NCBI GenBank assembly: GCA_003946805.1
Contig: RPSH01000016.1
Span: forward strand, 21,338-85,337
Direction: 5' to 3'
Length of the DNA: 64,000 bases
Source: Bacillus sp. 2B10
GTDB lineage: Bacteria; Pseudomonadota; Alphaproteobacteria; Sphingomonadales; Sphingomonadaceae
The notes beneath the pieces are model-generated. The model was not told the DNA's origin and ran no database searches. It saw only the letters and a program-made list of their open reading frames with translations. Within the stretch, counting starts at the first letter, position 1; each line of letters starts with the position of its first letter. Below, piece by piece: positions 8,051 to 18,191 of the stretch. Made by a program: the position numbers and the translations under genes.

Positions 8051-8743
8051 TCAGGGCTCGATCGTCGGGGTCCACGGCCGCTCGCGGAACCACTTGGTGA
8101 TGATGTATTTGGTCCCCTCGACCACTGCCATCCCCTCGTGCAGCGTGGCGAGGTTGGGGCTGCCGTCCGCATGCATGTTGTTCCACGCGACCAGCATGCC
8201 GGGCCGCGGATTGAACCGCACGCCCGCCTGCGGGAACCACGTCGCGCCCCCCTGTTCGACCTCGTTCAGATACACCATCGCCGTCCAGGTCCGCTGCCCG
8301 CCCTGTACCGCCATCAACGCCCAATAGGGCTCGTTCTCGTTGAAGTAATCGTTATGTGCGCGAAACTGCTGCCCGGGCGCATAGCGCTGCCCTTGCATCG
8401 TCTCGCCATGTTCGGGGGGGATGCCCAGCAGGTGCGCGATCTTCTCGTCGATCGGCTGGAGCAGCGGGTGCCAGCGGTCGAGGTCGCAGCTGTCCGACGT
8501 CCGGAAATTGGGATCGTTGCTTTCGGTCAGCAACGTCGACTTGCGACTGCCATGGTCGATCGTCGCCATCAGCAGGTGGCATTCGGCCTCCGACAGGAAA
8601 TCGGTCAGCGCGAACAGGACGGCGGCGTCGGTCTTGGCGCGGCGGATGCCGGGCACGGCGGACAGGGTCGCCTCGACCGACCGGCCCCATTCCGCCCGAA
8701 CGGGGGAGGGGCCGCCGGGAGCCTTGCGGACGGGACTGTTCAT
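8051..8743 (-). CDS. 2OG-Fe(II) oxygenase, prolyl 4-hydroxylase type
   Basis: Protein of about 230 residues with the double-stranded beta-helix of 2-oxoglutarate/iron dioxygenases. The iron triad is visible as HND (QFRAHNDYF) and a distal His (NLATLHEGMAV), and the 2OG-binding basic residue fits KYIITKWFRER. FNPRPGMLVAWNN and RTWTAMVYLNEVEQGGATWFP match the P4Hc subgroup that hydroxylates proline in proteins or small molecules. The substrate is unknown. It stands alone, flanked on both sides by palindromic repeats. Confidence 0.88.
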   Translation of the reverse strand: MNSPVRKAPGGPSPVRAEWGRSVEATLSAVPGIRRAKTDAAVLFALTDFLSEAECHLLMATIDHGSRKSTLLTESNDPNFRTSDSCDLDRWHPLLQPIDEKIAHLLGIPPEHGETMQGQRYAPGQQFRAHNDYFNENEPYWALMAVQGGQRTWTAMVYLNEVEQGGATWFPQAGVRFNPRPGMLVAWNNMHADGSPNLATLHEGMAVVEGTKYIITKWFRERPWTPTIEP

Positions 8744-8805
8744 GCAACGCGTTCAACCAGATAGGGGTGGGGGTGTCGAGGGGGCTGCTCTATCCGGCAG
8801 TCCAT

Positions 8806-8902
8806 CGTCATTCCGGCGAAGGCCGGAATCCATTGTGTCGGGCGCCCTCGACTCCATCGGACTACTCAGCGACCATGGATCCCGGCCTGCGCCGGGATGA
8901 CG
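8806..8902. repeat. Paired palindromic repeat, ATTCCGGC variant
   Basis: Left arm CATTCCGGCGAAGGCCGGAA (about 8806-8834) and right arm GGATCCCGGCCTGCGCCGGG (about 8874-8902) are each palindromic and form an inverted pair around about 40 bp. The architecture matches family A, but the arms are a different subtype. It ends 1 bp before the mce stop. Confidence 0.7.
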
Positions 8903-8903
8903 A

Positions 8904-9317
8904 TCAATGCTCCGGCGTCTCCATCAACTCGATCAGCACCCCGCCCATGTCGCGTGGATGGACGAAGACGATCGGCGTCCCATGCGCCCCGATCCGCGGT
9001 TTGCCCAGCACCCGCGCGCCCTTGGCAACCAGCCCGGCGACCGCCTCGGCGATGTCCGCCACCTCGAAGCACAGGTGATGCTGTCCACCGGCCGGGTTCT
9101 TCGCCAGAAACCCCGCGATCGGCGAACTGGCGTCATACGGCTCGATCAGCTCGATCTGCGTATTGGGCGCATCGATGAAGCACACCTTCACCCCCTGCGC
9201 CGGCAGGTCGAACGGCTCCCCGATCGCCTCCGCGCCCAGCAGGGTGCGGTACATCTTGATCGACGCCGCGATCGATGGCGTCGCGACGCCGACATGGTTC
9301 AAACGACCGAGGCTCAT
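8904..9317 (-). CDS. mce: Methylmalonyl-CoA epimerase
   Basis: Protein of about 137 residues in the vicinal-oxygen-chelate fold that interconverts (S)- and (R)-methylmalonyl-CoA. LNHVGVATPSI carries the first metal His; GGQHHLCFEVADI and VLIELMETP carry the others with the C-terminal Glu. Length and motif order match the family. The start is the ATG before SLGRLNHVG; a longer open frame exists upstream but is made of repeat sequence. It is downstream of pccB on the same strand and links carboxylase to mutase (scpA, 5 kb away). Confidence 0.93.
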   Translation of the reverse strand: MSLGRLNHVGVATPSIAASIKMYRTLLGAEAIGEPFDLPAQGVKVCFIDAPNTQIELIEPYDASSPIAGFLAKNPAGGQHHLCFEVADIAEAVAGLVAKGARVLGKPRIGAHGTPIVFVHPRDMGGVLIELMETPEH

Positions 9318-9321
9318 AGAT

Positions 9322-9358
9322 CCTCCCCGGCACGGGGAGGGGGACCAGCGAAGCTGGT
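9322..9358. repeat. Two tandem hairpins upstream of mce
   Basis: CCTCCCCG-GCA-CGGGGAGG (9322-9340) and ACCAGC-GAA-GCTGGT (9344-9358) are perfect short palindromes in the leader between pccB and mce. Their form suggests another dispersed sphingomonad-type intergenic repeat, but only this copy is in the window. As RNA they lie immediately before the mce ribosome site and could affect its expression. Confidence 0.5.
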
Positions 9359-9452
9359 GGAGGGGGCGTGCCCCGCAGCGCAACCGTGGTGGAACAGGAC
9401 GCCCCCCTTCGCCATCCTGCGGATGGTCCCGTTTCCCCTGCCGCGGAAAATT

Positions 9453-10979
<1,527 letters not shown>

Positions 10980-11068
10980 CGTCTCTCCTTGGCCCGTCGG
11001 TCGGGCATTTCCGCCCTTGTGCCAGCAGGCGGGGGCCAAGCGCAATATTCTTGCGCCATCCCGCTGTA

Positions 11069-11866
11069 TCAGCCGAAGCGATATCCCGACACGACCCAGC
11101 CCATCACCACGTCGCGATACTCGCGCACCGCCGCGTCGTCGCTCCCCGCGCCCAATGCGACCATCAGCGGCAGGAGGTGTTCGGCCTCCGGATGCGCGAA
11201 GCGGGCATGGGGCAGGCTTTCCCATGCCGTCACCCGTTCGGCCCGCCGGGCCGGATCGGGATCGGTCACCGCCGCGCCCAGCGCATCGTCCCATGCCTCG
11301 GCGACCGGCGTCACCGACGGCCCGCGGGCGCGCAGGTTGTGGAAGCTCATGCCCGATCCGACGATCAGCACGCCCTCGTCGCGGAGCGGCGCCAGCGCCC
11401 GCCCCATCGCGATATGCCCCGCCGGGTCGAGCGAGCGGTCGAGCGACAGCTGTACCAGCGGGATATCGGCTGCCGGCATCGCGACCATCATCGGCACGAA
11501 GACGCCATGATCCCAACCGCGCGCCGCCTCCTCGTCCGTCGCGAAGCCGGCACCCCGCAGCAACGCCGCCGCCCGCCGCGCTACGTCGGGCGCACCGCCC
11601 GCGTCCCAGCGCAGGCGATAGGTATGTTCGGGAAAGCCGTAATAGTCGAACAGCAGCGCCGGCCGCTCACCGACATGCACCGTCGGCCGCGCCGCCTCCC
11701 AATGGCCCGACACCATCAGGATCGCACGTGGTCGTTCGGGCAGCGACGCGACCAGCCCGGCCAGGTAGGCCTGCATCGGCCGCCACATCGGATCGGGCGC
11801 CGCGCCGGGGTTCAGGAAGAAGCAGGGGCCGCCGCCATGCGGCACGAACAGGGTGGGGAGGGTCAT
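11069..11866 (-). CDS. DODA-type extradiol ring-cleavage dioxygenase
   Basis: Protein of 265 residues in the LigB/DODA family, usually opening catecholic rings with non-haem metal; E. coli YgiD is a relative. Likely metal ligands are His in FVPHGGGP and VSGHWE and a later His in [24 protein letters not shown] and [16 protein letters not shown] are characteristic. The natural substrate is unknown. It lies upstream of pccB on the same strand (89 bp gap) and is divergent from the [2Fe-2S] protein. Confidence 0.87.
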   Translation of the reverse strand: MTLPTLFVPHGGGPCFFLNPGAAPDPMWRPMQAYLAGLVASLPERPRAILMVSGHWEAARPTVHVGERPALLFDYYGFPEHTYRLRWDAGGAPDVARRAAALLRGAGFATDEEAARGWDHGVFVPMMVAMPAADIPLVQLSLDRSLDPAGHIAMGRALAPLRDEGVLIVGSGMSFHNLRARGPSVTPVAEAWDDALGAAVTDPDPARRAERVTAWESLPHARFAHPEAEHLLPLMVALGAGSDDAAVREYRDVVMGWVVSGYRFG

Positions 11867-11929
11867 GGCCGAAAGATCGGTCGCACCGCCGCCGCGCTCA
11901 AGCCCGCATCCGGAAACGGCCCGTTTCGC

Positions 11930-11957
11930 GGGGGTTGGCGTTGTACGGGCAACCCCC
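11930..11957. promoter_or_regulatory. Perfect 8-bp inverted repeat before the [2Fe-2S] gene
   Basis: GGGGGTTG (11930-11937) and CAACCCCC (11950-11957) pair perfectly around a 12-base loop, ending 16 bp before the ATG at 11974. A weak promoter-like pair, TTGGCG (11935) and TACAAG (11959) with 18 bases between, overlaps it. It could be an operator or a leader hairpin; only the symmetry is certain. Confidence 0.35.
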
Positions 11958-11973
11958 CTACAAGGTCGCCCGC

Positions 11974-12516
11974 ATGACCCGTTTCACCGTCAACAACCTG
12001 CCGCAGGAATATCGGCTCGATCCCGACACGCCGCTGCTCTGGGCGTTGCGCGACGTGTCGAACCTGACCGGTACCAAATATGGCTGCGGCACCGGGCATT
12101 GCGGCGCGTGCACCGTCGATATCGACGGGCGCGCGGTGAAATCGTGCCAGGTCGCGATCGGCAGCCTCGAGGGGACGTTCGTCACCACGATCGAGGGGCT
12201 GGCGCGCGATCGCAGCCATCCGGTGCAGGCCGCGTTCCTTGCCGCGCAGGTCGTGCAATGCGGCTTCTGCATCCCCGGCTTCGTCATGGCGACGGTCGCG
12301 CTGCTGCGGCAGAACCGGAACCCGAGCGAGGCGGAGATCGTCGCCGCGCTCAACCAGCTGTGTCGTTGCGGCATCTATCCCCGGCTGATCGATGCCGTGC
12401 GACAGGCCGCGGCGGCGGCCCGCGGCGACGCGGCGCTGGCACCCCCGCCGCGCCCCGGCATCGACCGCGAGGAAGCGGCGCGCGAAACCCCGGCGCTGAC
12501 CCCGCCCGCCCGATAG
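11974..12516 (+). CDS. [2Fe-2S] subunit of molybdenum hydroxylase, orphan
   Basis: Protein of about 180 residues resembling the small subunit of isoquinoline 1-oxidoreductase and aldehyde/xanthine dehydrogenases, which passes electrons from a molybdopterin subunit. The plant-type cluster is at GTKYGCGTGHCGACTVDIDG (plus Cys in KSCQV). The second cluster is at VVQCGFCIPGF and LCRCGIYPR. The tail of about 30 residues is Ala/Pro-rich. These enzymes normally have the large molybdopterin subunit next door, but none is present here; the next gene encodes an RcnB-like protein. It may act with a distant partner or another acceptor. Confidence 0.87.
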   Translation: MTRFTVNNLPQEYRLDPDTPLLWALRDVSNLTGTKYGCGTGHCGACTVDIDGRAVKSCQVAIGSLEGTFVTTIEGLARDRSHPVQAAFLAAQVVQCGFCIPGFVMATVALLRQNRNPSEAEIVAALNQLCRCGIYPRLIDAVRQAAAAARGDAALAPPPRPGIDREEAARETPALTPPAR

Positions 12517-12621
12517 CGTCGTTCCTTTCAATCGGCTGTCATCGCCATTCAGCAACGGTTGATCGCACGCGTAATAAACCACATCCATCGACGCCGGCGA
12601 CCCCCGGCGGTGGAGGATGGA

Positions 12622-13641
12622 ATGAAGAGCCGTTTCCTGCTGGCATTGTTGAGCGTGTCGGCGCTGGTGCCGACGGCGGCCATGGCGCAATCCGATCCGG
12701 AGCAGCGCGGTCCGCGCGGACGCGAGCGGATCGAGCGGTCGCCGGGTGGCGAGACGCCGGGTGCGCGTGCCGAGTTCCGCAACGACATCCGTGTCGAAGC
12801 GCCACAGCCGCGTCCCGAGCGCCCTCGGATCGAGGAGCGTCGCAGCGAACCGCAGCCGGGCGGCGATGCGCCGCGCTGGCAGGGGCGCGGCGACCGCGGC
12901 GACCGCGGCGGCTTCGACCGTCGCGACCCGCCGCGCGACACGCGGGGGCAGATCGACCGCGAATCGCTGCGCCGCGACCGGCCGCAGGGCGACCGCCCCG
13001 ATCGCGGGTGGCAGCGCCCGGATCGGCCCGACCGCGTCGAACGGCGCGATCCGCCCCGCGATGCGCAGGGACAGATCGACCGCGAGGCGCTGCGGCGCGA
13101 CTGGCCGCGGGCCGACGGGCGCGGCGTGCAGGAACGCCGCGAACAATGGCGTCGGGAACAATGGCGCCGCGAACAGGGCGAACGCGACCGCTGGGATCGC
13201 GGCACCGAATGGGACCGGGGCAATCGCGACTGGAACCGCGGCGGCGACTGGAACCGTGGCGACCGCGACGGCAATCGCGGCGGCTGGGACCGCAACCGCG
13301 GCGGCTGGGACCGCAACCGCGGCGGCGGGCAATGGGATCGCGGCTGGCGACGTGACGACCGCTATGACTGGAACCGCTATCGCCAGCAGAACCGCAACCT
13401 GTACCGGCTGCCGCGCTACTATGCGCCGCAGGGCTGGGGCTATGGCTATCGCCGCTTCGGGGTCGGCGTCACGCTCAATTCGTTCCTGTTCGGATCGAAC
13501 TACTGGATCAACGACCCCTATTCCTATCGCCTGCCGGAGGTGTGGGGACCGTATCGCTGGGTGCGCTATTACAATGACGCGCTGCTGGTCGATGTCCGCT
13601 CCGGACAGGTCGTCGACGTGGAGTACGACATCTTCTGGTAA
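12622..13641 (+). CDS. RcnB-like periplasmic protein with Arg/Asp-rich repeats
   Basis: Protein of about 339 residues with a clear signal peptide (MKSRFLLALLSVSALVPTAAMA-Q). Residues of about 30-250 are low-complexity, dominated by Arg, Asp, Gly, Trp and Pro, with internal repeats: RRDPPRD..GQIDRE.LRRD occurs twice, RREQW.. in tandem, and WDRNRGG in tandem. The C-terminal ~80 residues (LPRYYAPQGWGYGYRRFG ... GPYRWVRYYNDALLVDVRSG) match the RcnB domain, named for a nickel/cobalt homeostasis protein of E. coli. The metal role is family knowledge, not shown here. The preceding RBS is GGAGG. Confidence 0.85.
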   Translation: MKSRFLLALLSVSALVPTAAMAQSDPEQRGPRGRERIERSPGGETPGARAEFRNDIRVEAPQPRPERPRIEERRSEPQPGGDAPRWQGRGDRGDRGGFDRRDPPRDTRGQIDRESLRRDRPQGDRPDRGWQRPDRPDRVERRDPPRDAQGQIDREALRRDWPRADGRGVQERREQWRREQWRREQGERDRWDRGTEWDRGNRDWNRGGDWNRGDRDGNRGGWDRNRGGWDRNRGGGQWDRGWRRDDRYDWNRYRQQNRNLYRLPRYYAPQGWGYGYRRFGVGVTLNSFLFGSNYWINDPYSYRLPEVWGPYRWVRYYNDALLVDVRSGQVVDVEYDIFW

Positions 13642-13647
13642 GCCGGT

Positions 13648-13670
13648 GCGGCGGGGGGCGCCTCCGCCGC
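13648..13670. terminator. GC hairpin after the RcnB-like gene
   Basis: GCGGCGG (13648-13654) pairs with CCGCCGC (13664-13670) 7 bp after the stop. Only a short TTT follows (GCGTTTGCG), so it is at best a weak terminator. Confidence 0.3.
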
Positions 13671-13711
13671 AATCGCGTTTGCGCTGGCGTTCGCGCCATC
13701 CTTTCCGCAAA

Positions 13712-13729
13712 CCGTATCAAAAGATACGG
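13712..13729 (+). promoter_or_regulatory. Hairpin abutting the crotonase ribosome site
   Basis: CCGTATC-AAAA-GATACGG is a perfect 7-bp stem with an AAAA loop. Its right arm runs into GGGAGAG, the Shine-Dalgarno sequence of the gene starting at 13742, so folding would partly cover the site. It could equally be a DNA operator. Confidence 0.35.
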
Positions 13730-13741
13730 GAGAGCGATTCG

Positions 13742-14518
13742 ATGGCAGGCGATATCCGGGTGGAACGGGACGGCGATGTGCTCCGCATCGTCCTCGACCG
13801 GCCCGATCGGCTGAATGCCGCCCCACCGGCGATGTTCGATGCGATCCGCGACGCGCTGGCCGATCTGGGCAGTGCGCGGGCGGTGCTGCTGACCGGGGCG
13901 GGGCGGGCATTCTGCTCGGGCGCGGACGTGATGGCGGCGTTGGGTGGGGAGGACGCCCCGGCCGCGACCCACGCGGCGCTCACCGATCACTATAACCCGA
14001 CAGTGCAGGCGATCGCCGATCTCGACGTGCCCGTCGTCAGTGCGGTGCGGGGCGCCGCGGCAGGCATCGGGTGCAGCCTCGCGCTCGCCGCCGATTTCTG
14101 CGTCGCGGCCGACGACGCCTATTTCCTCCAGGCGTTCGTCAATATCGGCCTCGTCCCCGATGGCGGGGCCAGCTGGATGCTGCCGCGCCTGATCGGTCGC
14201 GCCCGGGCCACGCGGATGATGCTGCTCGGCGAACGGGTGCCGGCGATCACCGCGCTCGACTGGGGCATGATCCACGCCGTCGTCGATGGTGCGGCGCTGG
14301 AGGACGAGGCGATGGCGCTCGCCCGGCGGCTGGCGGCGGGGCCGACGGTCGCGCTGGGGCTGATGCGCCGCAACCTCGCCTATGCGCTCGACCATGATTA
14401 CCACGCAGCGATGGCGCGCGAGGCGGAGGCGCAGCGCACCGCCCGCGCCACGGCCGACGCGGTGGAAGGCGGCACCGCCTTCCTGACCAGGCGCGCACCG
14501 CGCTTTGCGGGAGCGTGA
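13742..14518 (+). CDS. Enoyl-CoA hydratase/isomerase family protein
   Basis: Protein of about 258 residues with the crotonase fold. The oxyanion-hole loops are AGRAFCSGADVMA and RGAAAGIGCSLALAADF. FVNIGLVPDGGASWMLPRLIG carries the Asp typical of PaaG-like isomerases in place of a hydratase Glu, so an isomerase or ring-opening role in CoA-thioester metabolism is possible; the substrate is unknown. It lies 48 bp before scpA on the same strand, which suggests a shared transcript with the methylmalonyl-CoA mutase gene. Confidence 0.88.
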   Translation: MAGDIRVERDGDVLRIVLDRPDRLNAAPPAMFDAIRDALADLGSARAVLLTGAGRAFCSGADVMAALGGEDAPAATHAALTDHYNPTVQAIADLDVPVVSAVRGAAAGIGCSLALAADFCVAADDAYFLQAFVNIGLVPDGGASWMLPRLIGRARATRMMLLGERVPAITALDWGMIHAVVDGAALEDEAMALARRLAAGPTVALGLMRRNLAYALDHDYHAAMAREAEAQRTARATADAVEGGTAFLTRRAPRFAGA

Positions 14519-14566
14519 CATGACCCGGCTCGACTTGACCCCCCGTCCGGCGGTAGGGGCCGTGCG

Positions 14567-16696
14567 ATGACAGGTCCCACGATCGAAGACTGGCAGAAGC
14601 TCGCCGCACGCGAGGTGAAGGACGCCGACCTCACCTGGACCACGCCGGAGGGTATCGCGGTCAAGCCGCTCTACACCGCCGCCGACGCGCCCGATCCCGG
14701 CCTGCCCGGCTTCGCGCCGTTCACGCGCGGGGTGAAGGCGTCGATGTATGCCGGACGTCCGTGGACGATCCGCCAGTACGCCGGCTTCTCGACCGCCGAG
14801 GAATCGAACGCCTTCTACCGGCGCAACCTTGCGGCGGGGCAGAAGGGGCTGTCGGTCGCCTTCGACCTCGCCACGCATCGCGGATACGACAGCGACCATC
14901 CCCGCGTCGCGGGCGATGTCGGCAAAGCCGGGGTCGCGATCGACACGATCGACGACATGAAGATCCTGTTCGACGGCATCCCGCTCGACACCATGTCGGT
15001 CAGCATGACGATGAACGGCGCGGTGCTGCCGTGCCTCGCTTTCTACATCGTCGCGGCCGAGGAACAGGGCGTCGGCCCGGAGAAGCTGTCGGGCACGATC
15101 CAGAACGACATTCTCAAGGAGTTCATGGTCCGCAACACGTACATCTATCCGCCCGAGCCATCGATGCGGATCGTGTCGGACATCATCGCCTATACCGCGC
15201 AGCACATGCCGCGTTTCAACAGCATCTCGATCAGCGGCTATCACATGCACGAAGCCGGCGCGACGGCGGTGCAGGAACTGGCGTTCACGCTGGCCGACGG
15301 CATGGCCTATGTCCGCGCGGCGCTGGACCGCGGGCTCGACATCGACGCGTTCGCCGGGCGGCTGTCGTTCTTCTTCGGCATCGGCATGAACTTCTTCATG
15401 GAAATCGCGAAGCTGCGCGCGGCACGCACGCTGTGGAGCCGGATCATCGCCGATTTCGGCGGCTCGCCCCGCAGCCAGACGCTGCGCACCCATTGCCAGA
15501 CCAGCGGCGTGTCGCTGACCGAGCAGGACCCGTACAACAACGTCATCCGCACGACCGTGGAGGCGATGGCCGCGACCTTCGGCGGCACCCAGTCGCTGCA
15601 CACCAACAGCCTCGACGAAGCCGTCGCGCTGCCGACCGATTTCTCCGCCCGCATCGCCCGCAATACCCAGCTGATCTTGGCAGAAGAGACCGGCATGACC
15701 CATGTCGTCGATCCGCTGGGCGGCAGCTATTATGTCGAGGCGCTGACGAAGGAACTCGCCGACAAGGCATGGGCGCTGATCGAGGAGGTTGAGGCGGCGG
15801 GCGGCATGATCGATGCCGTCAATTCGGGGCTGCCCAAGGAACATATCGAACGTGCCGCCGCCGCGCGCCAGGCACGGGTCGACCGCGCCGAGGACGTCAT
15901 CGTCGGCGTCAACAAATATCGGCTGGCGCAGGAGGACCCGATCGACATCCTCTCGATCGACAATGCCAAGGTCCGCGCCGACCAGATCCGCCGTATCGAC
16001 CGGGTGAAGGCGACCCGCGACGAAGCGGCCGCCCAGGCCGCGCTGACCGCGTTGCAGGACGGCGCGTGCAGCGACGGCAACCTGCTGGCGCTTTGCGTCG
16101 CCGCCGCCCGCGCCCGCGCGACGCTGGGCGAGATGTCGGCGGCGATGGAGGTCGCCTTCGGCCGCCACGCCGTCTCGGTCACGCCGGTCAAGGGCATCTA
16201 CGGCCCCGCCCATGCCAACGACAGCGGCTGGCTGCGCGCCGGCGAGGGCGTCGCGGCGGTCGAGCGGCGGTTGGGACGGAAACCCCGGATGCTGGTTGCC
16301 AAGATGGGGCAGGACGGGCATGACCGCGGCGCCAACGTCGTCGCCAGCGCCTTTGCCGACCTCGGCTTCGACATCGTCTCCGGTCCGCTGTTCCAGACGC
16401 CTGAGGAAACCGCGCAACTGGCGATCGCGCAAGGGGTCGACGTGGTCGGCGCCTCCAGCCTCGCCGCCGGGCACAACACGCTGATCCCCGAACTGATCGA
16501 ACGGTTGGCGGCGGCGGACCGTGCGGATATCCGCGTCATCGCCGGCGGGGTGATCCCGCCACAGGATTATGCGCTGCTCCGCGAAGCCGGGGTGGCTGCG
16601 ATTTTCGGACCGGGTACCAACCTGGTCCATGCGGCGGCGGAGGTACTGAAACTGCTCGGCCACAACCTGCCGCCGGTTGGAGAGACTGTGGAATGA
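14567..16696 (+). CDS. scpA: Methylmalonyl-CoA mutase, B12-dependent
   Basis: Protein of 709 residues that isomerises (R)-methylmalonyl-CoA to succinyl-CoA. The N-terminal catalytic barrel contains [18 protein letters not shown] (substrate binding), [12 protein letters not shown] and the [10 protein letters not shown] motif. The C-terminal cobalamin domain carries the DxHxxG motif ([12 protein letters not shown]) with the His that ligates cobalt, then GPLFQTPEE and GGVIPPQDY. It is a single-chain enzyme, with no separate small subunit and no MeaB chaperone in the window. The stop overlaps bioB (ATGA), so the two are translationally coupled. Confidence 0.97.
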   Translation: MTGPTIEDWQKLAAREVKDADLTWTTPEGIAVKPLYTAADAPDPGLPGFAPFTRGVKASMYAGRPWTIRQYAGFSTAEESNAFYRRNLAAGQKGLSVAFDLATHRGYDSDHPRVAGDVGKAGVAIDTIDDMKILFDGIPLDTMSVSMTMNGAVLPCLAFYIVAAEEQGVGPEKLSGTIQNDILKEFMVRNTYIYPPEPSMRIVSDIIAYTAQHMPRFNSISISGYHMHEAGATAVQELAFTLADGMAYVRAALDRGLDIDAFAGRLSFFFGIGMNFFMEIAKLRAARTLWSRIIADFGGSPRSQTLRTHCQTSGVSLTEQDPYNNVIRTTVEAMAATFGGTQSLHTNSLDEAVALPTDFSARIARNTQLILAEETGMTHVVDPLGGSYYVEALTKELADKAWALIEEVEAAGGMIDAVNSGLPKEHIERAAAARQARVDRAEDVIVGVNKYRLAQEDPIDILSIDNAKVRADQIRRIDRVKATRDEAAAQAALTALQDGACSDGNLLALCVAAARARATLGEMSAAMEVAFGRHAVSVTPVKGIYGPAHANDSGWLRAGEGVAAVERRLGRKPRMLVAKMGQDGHDRGANVVASAFADLGFDIVSGPLFQTPEETAQLAIAQGVDVVGASSLAAGHNTLIPELIERLAAADRADIRVIAGGVIPPQDYALLREAGVAAIFGPGTNLVHAAAEVLKLLGHNLPPVGETVE

Positions 16697-17775
16697 ACGT
16701 GATGACTGCTTCGCTTGCCCCGGTCGATGGACGTACCCCCGCGCAGGAGGGGGCCCAGGGCAACGGGCGCGACGCCGGTAATCCGGTCCGCACCGACTGG
16801 ACCCGCGCCGAGATCGCCGACCTCTTCGACCTGCCCTTCGACGAACTGATGTACCGCGCGCAGACCGTCCACCGCGCGCACCACGCCGTCGGGCAGGTCC
16901 AGCTCTGCACGCTCCTGTCGATCAAGACCGGCGGCTGTCCGGAGGATTGCGGCTATTGTTCGCAATCCGCCAGCGCCGACACGCAGCTCAAGGCCGAAAA
17001 GCTGATGGACGTCGACGCCGTCCTCGCCAGCGCGGCGCAGGCGAAGGCGGCGGGATCGCAGCGCTTCTGCATGGGTGCGGCATGGCGCAACCCCAAGGAC
17101 CGCGACATGGACAAGGTGGTCGCGATGGTTGAGGGCGTCCGCGCGATGGGCATGGAAACCTGCATGACGCTCGGCATGCTGACTCCGGATCAGGCGCAGC
17201 GGCTGGGGCAGGCGGGCCTCGACTATTACAACCACAATATCGACACCTCGCCTGAGAATTACGCCAACGTCATCACCACGCGGAGCTTCGACGACCGGCT
17301 CGATACGCTGGCGCATGTCCGCGACGCCGGGATCAACGTGTGCTGCGGCGGCATCGTCGGCATGGGTGAGACCCGCGCCGACCGCGTCGGCTTCGTCCAC
17401 GCGCTGGCCACCCTGCCGCGCCATCCCGAAAGCGTGCCGGTCAACGCGCTGGTCCCGGTCAAGGGCACCGTGCTCGGCAACATGCTGGCCGACACGCCGC
17501 TGGCGAAGCTCGACGATATCGAGTTCGTCCGCACCGTCGCGGTCGCACGCATCACCATGCCGATGAGCATGGTCCGCCTGTCGGCCGGGCGCGAGAGCAT
17601 GTCGGACGCGACGCAGGCGCTGTGCTTCATGGCCGGCGCGAACTCGATCTTCACCGGCGACCGGCTGCTGACGACCGGCAACGCGGGCGACGATGCCGAT
17701 GCGGCGCTGCTGGCGAAGCTGGGTATGACGCCGATGGTCGGGGAGGAACCGATGCGAAAATCCTCGTGCTGCTGA
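16693..17775 (+). CDS. bioB: Biotin synthase
   Basis: Protein of 360 residues, a radical-SAM enzyme inserting sulphur into dethiobiotin. The [4Fe-4S] CxxxCxxC motif is in [13 protein letters not shown]. The second-cluster residues are in [30 protein letters not shown] and the Arg of VARITMP. The conserved part begins at [17 protein letters not shown] (near residue 33). The first ~30 residues are extra and partly encoded by a repeat arm (16733-16760). The C-terminus ([10 protein letters not shown]) reads into the start region of the next gene. It is separate from bioF-bioD-bioA. Confidence 0.95.
   Translation: MNVMTASLAPVDGRTPAQEGAQGNGRDAGNPVRTDWTRAEIADLFDLPFDELMYRAQTVHRAHHAVGQVQLCTLLSIKTGGCPEDCGYCSQSASADTQLKAEKLMDVDAVLASAAQAKAAGSQRFCMGAAWRNPKDRDMDKVVAMVEGVRAMGMETCMTLGMLTPDQAQRLGQAGLDYYNHNIDTSPENYANVITTRSFDDRLDTLAHVRDAGINVCCGGIVGMGETRADRVGFVHALATLPRHPESVPVNALVPVKGTVLGNMLADTPLAKLDDIEFVRTVAVARITMPMSMVRLSAGRESMSDATQALCFMAGANSIFTGDRLLTTGNAGDDADAALLAKLGMTPMVGEEPMRKSSCC
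16733..16760. repeat. Family A arm inside bioB
   Basis: GTACCCCCGCGCAGGAGGGG followed by GCCCAGGG matches the arm at 7716-7743 at 26 of 28 positions. It is read in the bioB frame as [11 protein letters not shown] and does not break the gene. Only the left arm is present. Confidence 0.75.
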
Positions 17776-18152
17776 CCCTGCTCCTCCTTGCCGATGCGGT
17801 GGGTGGCAACTGCGCCAAGGCTCCGACGCAGGCCGCAGCGAACCGCTGCGCCGAATTGGGCTGGCAGGCCGCCGACAGGGACATGAACCGCGAATGGCGG
17901 GCGGCGCGGTCGACGATGCAGGCACGCGACGCCCGCGACCCGACCCGCGGCGGCGGGTTCGGCTATGCTGCCGCGCTGCTGGATAGCCAGCGGGCATGGC
18001 TTAAGTTTCGCGACACGCAATGCGTCCTCGAAGGAGGAATTGATGGCCGGAACGGCGATGGCAGCGATGCCCGGGCATTGGTGCGCTTTTCGTGCATGGA
18101 ACGTATGACGATCGCGCGGACGCAGGCATTGCGCCATTTGCGCGGGGGTTGA
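17766..18152 (+). CDS. LprI-type (DUF1311) secreted protein, start uncertain
   Basis: About 128 residues from GTG 17766. The body matches the lysozyme-inhibitor LprI N-terminal domain: spaced cysteines ([31 protein letters not shown]) and [16 protein letters not shown]. From the GTG the leader is only [14 protein letters not shown], lacking a basic n-region. A better one, ATGCGAAAA (17752) with a GGAGG site, lies just upstream but in the bioB frame; a one-base back-step at the four A's would read [19 protein letters not shown]. Either the start is the GTG, overlapping the bioB stop, or a base is missing, or slippage occurs. The periplasmic location is inferred. Confidence 0.72.
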   Translation: MLLTLLLLADAVGGNCAKAPTQAAANRCAELGWQAADRDMNREWRAARSTMQARDARDPTRGGGFGYAAALLDSQRAWLKFRDTQCVLEGGIDGRNGDGSDARALVRFSCMERMTIARTQALRHLRGG

Positions 18153-18191
18153 CGCTGACCCCGAAAGCACGGGGCGGATAGGGAGAGCGAT

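Noticed and set aside
13508..16663. Open frame of about 1050 codons on the minus strand opposite scpA
   Set aside because: Same reason: a shadow of methylmalonyl-CoA mutase and crotonase with no recognisable domain.
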